Shown piece by piece: positions 1-8,074 of a stretch of DNA of 64,000 nt. A model generated the notes under the pieces. That model was not told where the DNA came from and did no database searches. It saw nothing but the letters and a program-made list of their open reading frames with translations. The translations under genes and the position numbers were made by a program. The stretch is from Catalinimonas sp038039535 (GTDB lineage: Bacteria; Bacteroidota; Bacteroidia; Cytophagales; Cyclobacteriaceae), in the NCBI RefSeq assembly GCF_038039535.1, contig NZ_JBBPHP010000039.1, positions 1 through 64,000 of the forward strand, read 5' to 3'. Within the stretch, counting starts at the first letter, position 1. Every line of letters begins with the position of its first letter.

Positions 1-75
1 GGGTGCTCTGGCAGAATTGCCAAATTGTAATTCAAAGATTAGCTTGAAACAAAAGCAAATTTTTAAACATGCTCT
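1..75. mobile_element. Probable terminal fragment of an insertion sequence (IS5-like?)
   Basis: This stretch has no resemblance to the TrpB protein that starts abruptly after it. The last bases, read outward on the minus strand, begin GAGCATGTTTAAA, which resembles the terminal inverted repeats of IS5-family elements. One plus frame encodes 14 residues ending in IVIQRLA and then stops at 45-47, leaving about 28 bases to the junction; this is the usual layout of a transposase C-terminus followed by an inverted repeat. A TAA at 75-77 could be a TNA target duplication. The other end of the element lies outside the window, so the assignment is an inference. Confidence 0.35.
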
Positions 76-1074
76 AATAAGCAGGAAGGTGTAAAAAGAA
101 TTACCACTGAGACTGGGGCTGGTCAGTGGGGCAGCGCACTGAGTTTTGCCTGCCGTCATTTTGGCCTTGAGTGCGAAGTGTACATGGTAAAAATCAGCTA
201 TAATCAGAAGCCTTACCGTAAGCTCATGATGAATACCTGGGGTGCCAATGTTATCGCTTCCCCCAGTGACAAAACTGAAGCGGGAAGAAAAATTCTGGCC
301 AAAAATCCTGAATCTCCGGGCAGTCTGGGGATCGCGATCTCTGAGGCAGTAGAGCGTGCCGCAATGGATGAATCCACCAAATACTCTCTGGGTAGCGTGC
401 TCAACCATGTACTGATGCACCAAACTGTGATTGGCCAGGAAGCTATTAAGCAGATGGAAAAAGCGGGAGATATGCCTGACATGGTAGTGGCTCCTTTTGG
501 CGGTGGCTCTAATTTTGCCGGAATAGCTTTTCCTTTTATGCGCCTCAATTTTGAGGAAGGCAAAAACATACGCTGCATCGCCAGTGAGCCAGCTTCCTGC
601 CCCAAGCTCACCAAAGGTGTATTCCGCTACGATTTTGGGGATACGGTAGGCATGACACCTCTGTTGCCTATGTTTACGCTAGGCCACAATTTTGTGCCTG
701 CTCCTATACATGCGGGAGGGCTTCGCTACCACGGAGCAGGAGTCATGGTAAGTCAGTTGCTGAAAGATAAGCTGATGGAGGCTCGGGCGCATCATCAGTT
801 GGAGTGCTTTGAAGCAGGCGTTAAATTCGCGCAGGCAGAAGGCATTATACCGGCTCCTGAAGCCAACCATGCCATCGCTACCGTCATTGCTGAAGCGGAA
901 CAGGCCAAGCAGGAAGGAAAGTCCAAAACCATTCTTTTCAATCTCTGTGGACATGGTAATTTTGACATGGCTGCTTATGAAAATTACCTGTCCGGCAACC
1001 TGGTAGAACATGAGCTGACAAATGAGGAAATACAATCTTCACTGGCGGAGCTGGATACTCCAACTATAGATTAA
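76..1074 (+). pseudogene. trpB: TrpB2-type tryptophan synthase beta chain, 5'-truncated
   Basis: Reading in frame from NKQEG at the junction gives 332 residues of a TrpB2-class, PLP-dependent enzyme that makes tryptophan from indole and serine. Visible motifs are TETGAGQWG (the active-site Glu region), the phosphate-binding loop GGGSN and the C-terminal CGHGNFD. TrpB2 proteins normally have about 440-450 residues. The missing N-terminal part includes the HKxN segment with the PLP lysine, which should lie only a few residues before the break, and an in-frame TAA at 64-66 closes the frame upstream. The copy cannot make a working enzyme from this DNA unless the sequence is misassembled. The 3' part looks undamaged, so the break is probably recent. 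An automatic caller would start at the Met at 178. Confidence 0.75.
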
Positions 1075-1101
1075 GCCTAAGATTTACAGTTTCAAATGCT
1101 C

Positions 1102-1130
1102 AAAGCTACTTCAGTGATGGAGTAGCTTTT
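1102..1130. terminator. Bidirectional hairpin terminator between convergent genes
   Basis: AAAGCTACT and AGTAGCTTT form a perfect 9-bp stem around a 10-base loop. A T-rich run follows on the plus strand, and the A-rich left side gives Ts on the minus strand. It lies between the trpB remnant and the stop codon of the convergent glycosyltransferase operon, so it can serve both. Confidence 0.7.
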
Positions 1131-1995
1131 ATTTTTTCTGGGTACGCATAAACTGATCATCAAAGCGACGGGGAAAGGGCATGCAGATATGCTTTTCTCG
1201 GAAAGGCTTAGTTTGCTGCATCAGGTTAAAACCTCCCGCCGTTACGATTTTATCCACATACTCAAAAAGTCCATAGGCAGGAAATAATGAAAGGCATAAA
1301 TCAATAGATTCATTTTCCACTCCGTTCTGACTACAAAGCACAAAGACTGGCGATGCTTGTTCCGCTTTTGCCACATCCTGTGCATAGTGCAGCAAAGCTT
1401 CTACTTCTTCCTGAGGCTCGGAGTGCACTACCAACCATATTGCCTTGCTCTCATCTTTCCATTGCTGGAACTGCGTTAGTATTTCTTCCGGTACTTTAGC
1501 CCCGGGATATTGGAGCTCAATTGTTTGTATATTATCCGAAAGTAATGATAAATATCTTTGTTGCTCAGGGTGCCAGCTATCCACTTTATAAAGTGTGTCA
1601 AAACTTCTGAAAACAGGCTGATCATAAGCTGTCCAGTTGAGATATCGTCCTACATAATGGATTTGTGTAGGCTTGCGAATTTCAAAATTCCATTCACCCA
1701 TAATGCCTTCAGGAAAAGTATCCAGATAAATATCCTCAGGCGAGTGAGCATGGGTCCATTCTTTCAGATAATTCCTCAGTTTCTCTGTATCATCAAAAAA
1801 AGGTAAAGGTATAGGCTCTATTTTCAACGATTTCCACCGCTCATCCTGAAAGGCAGCCTGCTTCATTTGATAAATCTCTCTATCTGCAAGCATTACTACC
1901 ATATTATCTAAATTGAGTTCTGGCTGTGTGTGGATGAAAGCAATAGCTCTGCTCAGATGGCCTAATCCTCCGCCTACTGTATAGTACAGCTTCAT
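1129..1995 (-). CDS. MurG/UGT-like glycosyltransferase family protein
   Basis: A 288-residue protein opening with KLYYTVGGGLGHLSRA, the glycine-rich loop after the first beta strand that is typical of GT-B transferases such as MurG and the UGT group. Near the C-terminus TAGGFNLMQQT and PFPRRFDDQF resemble the donor-nucleotide site and following loop of the same fold. It is shorter than most full GT-B enzymes (350-400 residues), so the C-terminal helix may be trimmed, or the protein may bind rather than transfer sugars. It is the last gene of a coupled operon and overlaps the preceding glycosyltransferase by 4 bases (ATGA). Donor and acceptor cannot be told from the sequence. Confidence 0.6.
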   Translation of the reverse strand: MKLYYTVGGGLGHLSRAIAFIHTQPELNLDNMVVMLADREIYQMKQAAFQDERWKSLKIEPIPLPFFDDTEKLRNYLKEWTHAHSPEDIYLDTFPEGIMGEWNFEIRKPTQIHYVGRYLNWTAYDQPVFRSFDTLYKVDSWHPEQQRYLSLLSDNIQTIELQYPGAKVPEEILTQFQQWKDESKAIWLVVHSEPQEEVEALLHYAQDVAKAEQASPVFVLCSQNGVENESIDLCLSLFPAYGLFEYVDKIVTAGGFNLMQQTKPFREKHICMPFPRRFDDQFMRTQKK

Positions 1996-3125
1996 AGCTT
2001 TTTTGAAGTTTGATAAAAAATTTCCAGAAAATTTACAACCTCCTGCTCATGATTAAAATAATCCTTTATCACTTGCTGGCACTTATTTGCTCTTTTCTCT
2101 ACTAATTCCTCTGGTGAAGCATACCACATTTTTAACGCACGAGCAGCATTCTTCACATCTCCTGCCCTGAAGAGCCAACCCAATTGCTCTCCTTCATAGC
2201 GCAAAACATCTTTCATACCATCCACTTCAGCAGCCATGAGAGGAATGCCCAGGCTGCCGGCTTCCAGCATCACATTGGGCATACCATCATAAAAGGAAGG
2301 AATGGCAATAGCATCACATGCCGGATAATAGCCCAACAATTCATAGCGATCCAGAAAGGGCAGGGAGGAAAAATGAATAGCTGGCTCCCGCTGCAAGATT
2401 TCTTCCAATGTTTCTTCCACATTCCCTACCATCAGCAAATGCAGTTGTTCTGTCAGCCTACTCTTGCGAATAGCTTCCAGGAAAAAAGGAACTCCTTTTT
2501 TAGGCTTCAGATCACCAAAGAGGCCAATCACTTTTCGGCCTTGTGCAAATTCTTTTCGCCATTGCGTAGCTTTTTCGTGGTCACTTCGGCTAAGCTTCCA
2601 GGGGGTAGTATCAATACCGTTTGGCGTATAACAGACCTTATGTTTGGGAAAAAGCTGCTGAATTTTCTGCACCTTATCACGACTTACAGCACCTACTACT
2701 GTCGACTGTTCAATAGCTCTGAGTAAAACAGGCTGCTTCCTGGCAGAGAACATAGCCGCGTCAAAATCATTTCCCCGAAAGAGTGTGACAAGAGGAGTCT
2801 GCATCCATGCAGGAAACACAGAAGCAGCCAATACGGGTAAATAACCGCCAAACGCAACTATATGAGTGTAGCTGGTTTTTTCAGTACTCAGATGATTCCA
2901 AAGTTTATTAAGCGTATGGGCAGCATCTACTTCAAATGGACAAGCCAAATATCTACCCTGCATTTGTAACTGCCACTGGTAGGCTTTTTTGCGCTGAGAA
3001 AAATGAATAATATCTATCTGTACTCCCCGCTCCCGCAGATGGTGCACAATGCGATCGCAGGATTGGGCCATGCCTCCCCGCTTAGGAAAATAATTTTCGG
3101 TAAGCCAAAGTAATCGCAGTTTCAA
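1992..3125 (-). CDS. Family 4 glycosyltransferase
   Basis: A 377-residue GT-B enzyme. The N-terminal domain starts LRLLWLTENYFPKRGGMA, the acceptor-domain loop seen in GT4 proteins. The C-terminal domain has GLFGDLKPKKGV, and an EX7E-like region around IPSFYDGMPNVMLEAGSLGIP that normally contacts the nucleotide-sugar. No signal peptide or membrane segment is visible, so it probably acts at the cytoplasmic face of the membrane. The start is TTG, two bases after the TAA of the upstream 58-residue gene; no in-frame ATG precedes the first strand, so translation is probably coupled. It overlaps the following glycosyltransferase gene. Likely role: building a surface polysaccharide or glycolipid. 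Confidence 0.8.
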   Translation of the reverse strand: MKLRLLWLTENYFPKRGGMAQSCDRIVHHLRERGVQIDIIHFSQRKKAYQWQLQMQGRYLACPFEVDAAHTLNKLWNHLSTEKTSYTHIVAFGGYLPVLAASVFPAWMQTPLVTLFRGNDFDAAMFSARKQPVLLRAIEQSTVVGAVSRDKVQKIQQLFPKHKVCYTPNGIDTTPWKLSRSDHEKATQWRKEFAQGRKVIGLFGDLKPKKGVPFFLEAIRKSRLTEQLHLLMVGNVEETLEEILQREPAIHFSSLPFLDRYELLGYYPACDAIAIPSFYDGMPNVMLEAGSLGIPLMAAEVDGMKDVLRYEGEQLGWLFRAGDVKNAARALKMWYASPEELVEKRANKCQQVIKDYFNHEQEVVNFLEIFYQTSKKL

Positions 3126-3126
3126 C

Positions 3127-3303
3127 TTAACTATCCAGATAGGTTAATACCTCTTCATCTTCGTCAAATTCCAGTAAATTCTCTTCATCAAAAGCATCAT
3201 AATCGTCTTCAGAAAACAACCTTCCTCCGGCCCCCCTTTTCTTTACTCTTTTATAGGGATCTTTTTCCTGACCTTCCTCATCGGGAAATATTTCGTCACT
3301 CAT
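3127..3303 (-). CDS. Small acidic protein, 58 aa, function unknown
   Basis: This short frame begins MSDEIFPDEEGQ, has a basic patch YKRVKKRG in the middle and ends in a strongly acidic stretch (FDEENLLEFDEDEEVL). Its ATG overlaps the stop of the upstream membrane-protein gene as ATGA, and its TAA is two bases before the TTG start of the downstream glycosyltransferase. That packing is the best evidence that it is real. No family is recognised. The acid-rich tail and lack of any signal peptide suggest a cytoplasmic partner of one of the operon proteins, but that is a guess. Confidence 0.6.
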   Translation of the reverse strand: MSDEIFPDEEGQEKDPYKRVKKRGAGGRLFSEDDYDAFDEENLLEFDEDEEVLTYLDS

Positions 3304-4193
3304 GATGCTAGGGGTTGAATGGGTTCTACTTGTTTGTATGCTGAAATCAGCAAGCCGGTAAAGTATTTCGGACTCATGCTTTTAAAATAATCTCCGTGAA
3401 GATTGGGGTTATGGGTAGACAATTGTTTGCCTTTCATACTGAGCATATAAAATTTTGAGGTCTCTTCTACTCTCAGACCTTCCGGTATTTCTTCTGCCAG
3501 CTGGTATTTTGCCTTTGGCAAAATTAGTTTAGTCTTGATCAGATGCTTGGTTTTGTACTTCGTCTTGCGCTTGTTTTTATGGTACTTCACTCCCTTCCGC
3601 TGCCTTACAATATCTTCATTCTCCCAAATAAGCAACGCACCATCGGCAAGGGGAACCTTGGCAGTAAGCCAGGGAAGACGAAAAAATGTGGTCGTGATCT
3701 TTCTATAACGCTTATTAGTAGGTTTTTCATCAACCTCCTCGCTACCTTTGTATTGCTCATCAGTGGGTAATGCCAGGTTGATATCCAGTTCTACTTTATG
3801 GCTTTTGCGCACTTTACTGCTCAGTAATTTCAGACTGGGAATCACGAAGAAGCGAAGCTGATTACCCACGTCCAGTTTTTTGAACTTCAGATGCAGCCAC
3901 AAGGCTGTGCCAAAAAGTAAAGCAAGCAGAAAACCCAGGAAGAAGGCAAATGTCAATCCGTTTAGCATCATGATGATGGTGAAAAACAGCGGAAAAGCAG
4001 AGAATATCATGATCAGCACCAGTCCCTGCCGTGCTTTGTCTGCATACCTGTCCATGAGGGCGATATGGCTCAGTCGGCGGTTCCATTCTCTAATAGTGTA
4101 TTTACCACTTACTTTACGTTTTTCCAGTATTTCCTTTTCTTCCTCAGTGAGTTTCCGGTAAATCCGGTAGGCATTGATTGAGTTTTTAAACAT
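3300..4193 (-). CDS. Membrane protein with two central TM helices, unknown function
   Basis: A 297-residue protein with a charged N-terminal segment (KLTEEEKEILEKRK), then two adjacent hydrophobic helices at about residues 57-80 and 82-103, then about 190 mostly polar residues rich in Lys (KNKRKTKYKTKH around 205-217). No known domain is recognised. It overlaps the upstream glycosyltransferase gene by 8 bases and the downstream acidic gene by 4, so it belongs to the same transcript. A membrane anchor or scaffold for the glycosyltransferases is possible: the basic C-terminal half and the acidic 58-residue neighbour are complementary in charge, but no interaction is shown. Confidence 0.65.
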   Translation of the reverse strand: MFKNSINAYRIYRKLTEEEKEILEKRKVSGKYTIREWNRRLSHIALMDRYADKARQGLVLIMIFSAFPLFFTIIMMLNGLTFAFFLGFLLALLFGTALWLHLKFKKLDVGNQLRFFVIPSLKLLSSKVRKSHKVELDINLALPTDEQYKGSEEVDEKPTNKRYRKITTTFFRLPWLTAKVPLADGALLIWENEDIVRQRKGVKYHKNKRKTKYKTKHLIKTKLILPKAKYQLAEEIPEGLRVEETSKFYMLSMKGKQLSTHNPNLHGDYFKSMSPKYFTGLLISAYKQVEPIQPLAS

Positions 4194-5358
4194 GCTGCAT
4201 ACGATGGTTGATGATTGTCTGGTATAGCTTGGCCAACTTAGCCTGTTGATCAGTCCAGCTAAATTGACCTCTTACGCTTGAAAGCGCATTCTGACTTAAT
4301 TTACTACTTTCTTCAGGATAGTCCAGCAGTACTCTGACGGCCCTGGCAAGTTCAGCAGGACGATCAGCTTTTACCAGTTTGGCGTTCATTCCATTTTGCA
4401 CCAGTTCTCGGACTACCGGCAGGTCGGACGCTACAACTGTAGTGCCACAAGCCATAGATTCCAGAATTTTGAGCGGACAACAGCCCTGCTCCAGATTACG
4501 GCTACACTCTTTAAGCGGTGCAAGTGAAAGTTTAGCATGCTGCACATAGGCCCATAACTCTTCCTGCTCAAGCCTAAACTTCCAAATTAGTCGGTCTTCT
4601 ACGCCTAGTTTTTCAGCAAGTTTGCGGTAAGGTTTTACAAAATGGCGATGATGCGCTGCACAAATTATAAGTTTGAGCTTACTGAAATCCTGCAGATAAG
4701 GCAAGGCCTTGAGCAATATGTCTATGCCCTGCCAGGGCTGCAAAGCACCAAAGTAGATAAGATACTGTTCTGGTGCATCCTCAGGGCGTTCAAAAACAGG
4801 AGGCAGCACCGCTCCATTGGGAATCCATGTGATTTTAGATTCTGGCAAGCCCCTATTTAATAAATGCTGCTCAATAACTTTGGAAGGTACTACAATATGG
4901 TCGGCATGCTGTAAACAATGTTGCTCCAGTTGGTCAATCTTATTCAGCGTATTCTCCGGCAGATCAGCGTAGCGATAAGGCAACTCTATGGAAGGCAAAC
5001 CATTGACTTCAAAAACTGTAGCATAAGCACGATCAGGTGTCAATAGAGCCATGCCACTCCAGATATCGCGAAAGTGGACCATTTCCAGCTTATCCAAGGC
5101 ATCTCTCAAGTGCGCAAGCCGCTCTGCAAAAGCCTCAGCCCTTTGCAGATAGTTTTTTAGCGGCAGATTGAAACGCTCATAGCGAAGATTACCCTCTGTT
5201 TCTGAAGCAGGTTGATCGGTAGCTCCCAATGTGTAAAGCACACCTCCCCCCCACTGACGAAAGAGCGTTTCAGAAAAATAGCGAATGTGAGTAGCTGCTC
5301 CTTTGGGAGAAGGGTAAGGGTCAAAAGCGGCATAAAGGGCACGGTACTGCTGATCCAT
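4186..5358 (-). CDS. Family 4 glycosyltransferase, first gene of the operon
   Basis: A 390-residue GT-B enzyme. The N-terminal domain has the GT4 loop PYPSPKGAATHIRYF; the middle has IPNGAVLP, the usual linker before the donor domain; the C-terminal domain has YFGALQPWQGIDILLKAL and LKILESMACGTTVVASDLP, the EX7E region. I chose the ATG that gives MDQQYRALYAAFDPYP because it places the first beta strand close to the N-terminus. A TTG 36 bases upstream (position 5394) would add 12 residues. It has no signal peptide. It starts a five-gene chain in which every junction overlaps or lies within 2 bases, so the products are probably made in fixed ratio for one surface-glycan step. Confidence 0.8.
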   Translation of the reverse strand: MDQQYRALYAAFDPYPSPKGAATHIRYFSETLFRQWGGGVLYTLGATDQPASETEGNLRYERFNLPLKNYLQRAEAFAERLAHLRDALDKLEMVHFRDIWSGMALLTPDRAYATVFEVNGLPSIELPYRYADLPENTLNKIDQLEQHCLQHADHIVVPSKVIEQHLLNRGLPESKITWIPNGAVLPPVFERPEDAPEQYLIYFGALQPWQGIDILLKALPYLQDFSKLKLIICAAHHRHFVKPYRKLAEKLGVEDRLIWKFRLEQEELWAYVQHAKLSLAPLKECSRNLEQGCCPLKILESMACGTTVVASDLPVVRELVQNGMNAKLVKADRPAELARAVRVLLDYPEESSKLSQNALSSVRGQFSWTDQQAKLAKLYQTIINHRMQHV

Positions 5359-5437
5359 GGAACCCAATATTAGAAAAGCCAATTCATTTTGCAAACCGAT
5401 GTAAGTCTATTTATCTTTCTTCACATCACCTACAATT

Positions 5438-6112
5438 ATGAGAATACCTGATGAATCTTTCGTTCTGCATAGCTGGAACCAGAATGCCCGGCAGTGGAAC
5501 ACCCTTATTGTAGAAAACAAACTAGAGAGTCGTCGGCTGGTTACTAATAAGGCCATTGTTGAAGTTTTACTTTCATTAAAGGGTGAGCTAATGCTGGACG
5601 TTGGTTGCGGTGAAGGCTGGCTGGTGAGAAAAATGAACAAAGAAGGAATCAAATGTCATGGAATAGATGGAAGCTCCGAACTTATACAACTCGCACAGCA
5701 GAAAGGAGGAGGAACCTATGAGTGCATAAGCTATGGAGATATTATCTCGGGCAGTACGATTGAAGGTTCACCCTTTGATGTTTTGGTATTCAACTTTGCA
5801 ATTTTTGATGAAAAAGCAACTGCCCGGTTACTGCTGAGTTTACAAACTCACTTGCTTGATGGAGGAAAAATTGTCATCCAAAGCCTGCACCCTGATGCTA
5901 TGCCTGCCAGCAAAAAAAGTCGCTGGGAAGCTGACGTTTGGCAGGGACTTCCGGGAGATTTTAAGGATACTTATGCCTGGTATCTGCGAAGTATGGAAGA
6001 TTGGAAAGCACTTTTTGATGCTTGTGAGTATAAGCTGGAGAAGATTATTGAGCCCAAACATCCTCAAAGCCAGCAAGCGGTATCAGTGATTTTCGTACTC
6101 AGTCTCGCTTAA
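5438..6112 (+). CDS. Class I SAM-dependent methyltransferase
   Basis: A 224-residue protein with motif I LMLDVGCGEGWLVRKM (residues about 51-66) and the acidic end of strand 2 in CHGIDGSSELI, both binding S-adenosylmethionine. FDVLVFNFAIFD is the usual post-motif II strand, and GGKIVIQSLHPD resembles motif III. It is of the UbiE/small-molecule type, with an N-terminal helix (SFVLHSWNQNARQW) that often covers the substrate. The substrate cannot be named. The gene stands alone, divergent from the glycosyltransferase operon, and its 3' end overlaps the convergent kinase-like gene by 4 bases. Confidence 0.75.
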   Translation: MRIPDESFVLHSWNQNARQWNTLIVENKLESRRLVTNKAIVEVLLSLKGELMLDVGCGEGWLVRKMNKEGIKCHGIDGSSELIQLAQQKGGGTYECISYGDIISGSTIEGSPFDVLVFNFAIFDEKATARLLLSLQTHLLDGGKIVIQSLHPDAMPASKKSRWEADVWQGLPGDFKDTYAWYLRSMEDWKALFDACEYKLEKIIEPKHPQSQQAVSVIFVLSLA

Positions 6113-6975
6113 GAAATGATGTGATTAATCTGTTTGATAATTACATCAAGCTCTTCTGCCCTTCTTTTAATAGTGCGAGGTAGCTTAGTGTTTTCCGGAG
6201 AACTCTCGGTCATTAGGTCACTGAGCCCCATAATTCTACAGAGCGGCCCTCTCAGGTGATGCGCATTGATATAGGCATATTCAGCGAGCTTACGGTTTTT
6301 TTCTTTGGTGCTCTCTACTTCTTGCTCTATCATTTTCTCCAGCTTAACATTCAGTAATTGAATCTTGGCCTGCTGATGCGCCAGCGCTTTATTTTTTTCT
6401 GCAAGTTCATTGTCCAAAGCTTTCAGTTCTTTGTTCTTTCTGACAATCCCATCACGATAAAGAAGGAATTTTTGTTTAAGTATCAGAGTAAAGATGGTAA
6501 TGAGTAAGGCATGCAAAAGAAAATCAAGAGCCTGAGTAAGATTAGAAGGATAGATAATAGTATCATGTACTGGCAGTGTCTGGGCATAATCCAGGTAAAG
6601 CAATGTCAGAATCAGCAGAAAAAAAAATGAAGACGATTGTAAACGCCACTTTTTGGGGCAACAGATGACACTAATCATCATTAACAGGAAAGCATTGTAA
6701 GGCATGGTACTGTTGAAGCCCCCAAAAAAGATCCATTCAAAAGTAAGGGAAAGTGCAGCAATCATAATCACCCAGCTAGGGTTGATATGATGATGAGTTT
6801 GTTTCAGACCCGGATACAATACTAGTCCGTACAAACTCAACGTAACTATATTTTCAATCTGGGTGATCCATACAAAATCAGTAAACAGAAAATCATAGCA
6901 CAGTTGAATAAGTTGATAGCCCATGCTAAAATAGATGAAGACTCTTAATAAAGACTGTTCAAGATTTGCTTTCAT
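6109..6975 (-). CDS. Membrane histidine-kinase-like protein with dimerisation domain but no ATPase domain
   Basis: A 288-residue protein. Hydrophobic segments at about 12-30, 43-56, 68-88, 93-106, 116-130 and 148-168 suggest six TM helices. A coiled coil (170-230) follows, then an H-box YINAHHLRGPLCRIMGL with the likely phospho-acceptor at His239. The protein ends 48 residues later, just after the second dimerisation helix, so the N, G1 and G2 boxes of a HATPase domain are absent. Either it is phosphorylated in trans or it is a degenerate sensor. The preceding paralogue overlaps it by 17 bases, and a soluble kinase with a full ATPase domain lies just upstream on the same strand. Confidence 0.65.
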   Translation of the reverse strand: MKANLEQSLLRVFIYFSMGYQLIQLCYDFLFTDFVWITQIENIVTLSLYGLVLYPGLKQTHHHINPSWVIMIAALSLTFEWIFFGGFNSTMPYNAFLLMMISVICCPKKWRLQSSSFFFLLILTLLYLDYAQTLPVHDTIIYPSNLTQALDFLLHALLITIFTLILKQKFLLYRDGIVRKNKELKALDNELAEKNKALAHQQAKIQLLNVKLEKMIEQEVESTKEKNRKLAEYAYINAHHLRGPLCRIMGLSDLMTESSPENTKLPRTIKRRAEELDVIIKQINHIIS

Positions 6976-7885
6976 CTTGTTGTGTGGGAGTATGAATAGT
7001 TATGAGTTGCTGATCAGAAAGAAGCGCTTCTTTTATTGCCTGTACCACTTTATATATATCATCCATAGAAGTATTTAGCATTTCCTGATAGCGAGTAGGG
7101 TAAGGAGAACCCACCTTTTCAATTACTTCCTGAAGATTTTGTAAAGGAATCTGAATATTTTTAGTGTTCTGCTCAATGTATTGTTGTAGTGCTTTTGTTC
7201 TTTGCTCATGATAAGCTTTGCTTTCCCCCACAGCCTGTTTCAATTGCAGATTCATTTGGGTAAGCAATCGTTGTTGTTTATTAAGTTTCGCATTTTTTAT
7301 ACTCACCAGCCTAACCTTTTTCTTCAGCTCTTCATGCTTAGCTTTCAGTTTTTTATCTTCTTCTTCTATAAGTATTTGTAGGTAAGCGATCAAAATAGTC
7401 AAGGCGGTAAGTGTGTATAAAAAATTATCATACCCCCAGGAGTTGCGGACAAAGAGCAAATAAAAAAGCGAGTTTTTAACGTACACACTATAGGAAAGAT
7501 AAATCATAATGGCGAAAGCTATGATAAGAAGTGCTTTTTGCCACCTACCATTGTATAGCAAGCAAAGTATTACTGTTAAACCAAAAAAGTTGTACTCTGT
7601 AGTCCCCTCTACTCCACCTGACCGGATGAATAGCAGTGCTAACAATAATACTAAGATCACTCCCAGTAAAGGAGGAATATTTTGAAAAGATTTATTCCGA
7701 AAGGCAAGAAAAGTAGTGCCCGCAAATATTCCCACCAGTATACTATCAATTAAAATTCCCTGCCAGGGCACATTACCCATAAGATCTTGTACAGTACCTC
7801 CCAGCGTACGCACTAGGGCTATTACTGTGAGAGTGAGTAGCACTCTCGACTCAAAGGACCGATTAGAAGGCTCTGTATCTAGCAT
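6959..7885 (-). CDS. Membrane protein paralogous to the kinase-like neighbour, with degenerate H-box
   Basis: A 308-residue protein with the same layout as its downstream neighbour: about six hydrophobic segments in residues 15-170, a long charged coiled coil (about 172-225), and a dimerisation-like helical hairpin at the end. The H-box position reads YIEQNTKNIQIPLQNL. Aligning the conserved Pro-Leu puts Lys where the phospho-acceptor His should be. No ATPase domain follows. It may form a heterodimer with the downstream protein as a sensory partner. The 17-base overlap argues for coupled expression. The ligand is unknown. Confidence 0.6.
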   Translation of the reverse strand: MLDTEPSNRSFESRVLLTLTVIALVRTLGGTVQDLMGNVPWQGILIDSILVGIFAGTTFLAFRNKSFQNIPPLLGVILVLLLALLFIRSGGVEGTTEYNFFGLTVILCLLYNGRWQKALLIIAFAIMIYLSYSVYVKNSLFYLLFVRNSWGYDNFLYTLTALTILIAYLQILIEEEDKKLKAKHEELKKKVRLVSIKNAKLNKQQRLLTQMNLQLKQAVGESKAYHEQRTKALQQYIEQNTKNIQIPLQNLQEVIEKVGSPYPTRYQEMLNTSMDDIYKVVQAIKEALLSDQQLITIHTPTQQDESKS

Positions 7886-8074
7886 AGGTCAACAGTAGGG
7901 CTCTCCTAAATTAGAAAAATATTTGAAGTATTAATACTTATTATATTGAAAGTTCATTTGGAAGAAAAGATACTTTGATTTTTTCTAAGACTTACAATTT
8001 GCTTGTAACTGTATCTGCAAACTCATATTTTCTTTCTACCCAGGAGCGTTAATGCCGAGCACACCCATACTTGC

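Noticed and set aside
1992..1995. Frameshift between the last two glycosyltransferase genes
   Set aside because: The overlap is an ordinary ATGA coupling and both proteins have complete N-terminal motifs.
4186..5394. TTG start for the first glycosyltransferase
   Set aside because: The ATG 12 codons later places the first beta strand normally; the added residues look like read-through of the leader.
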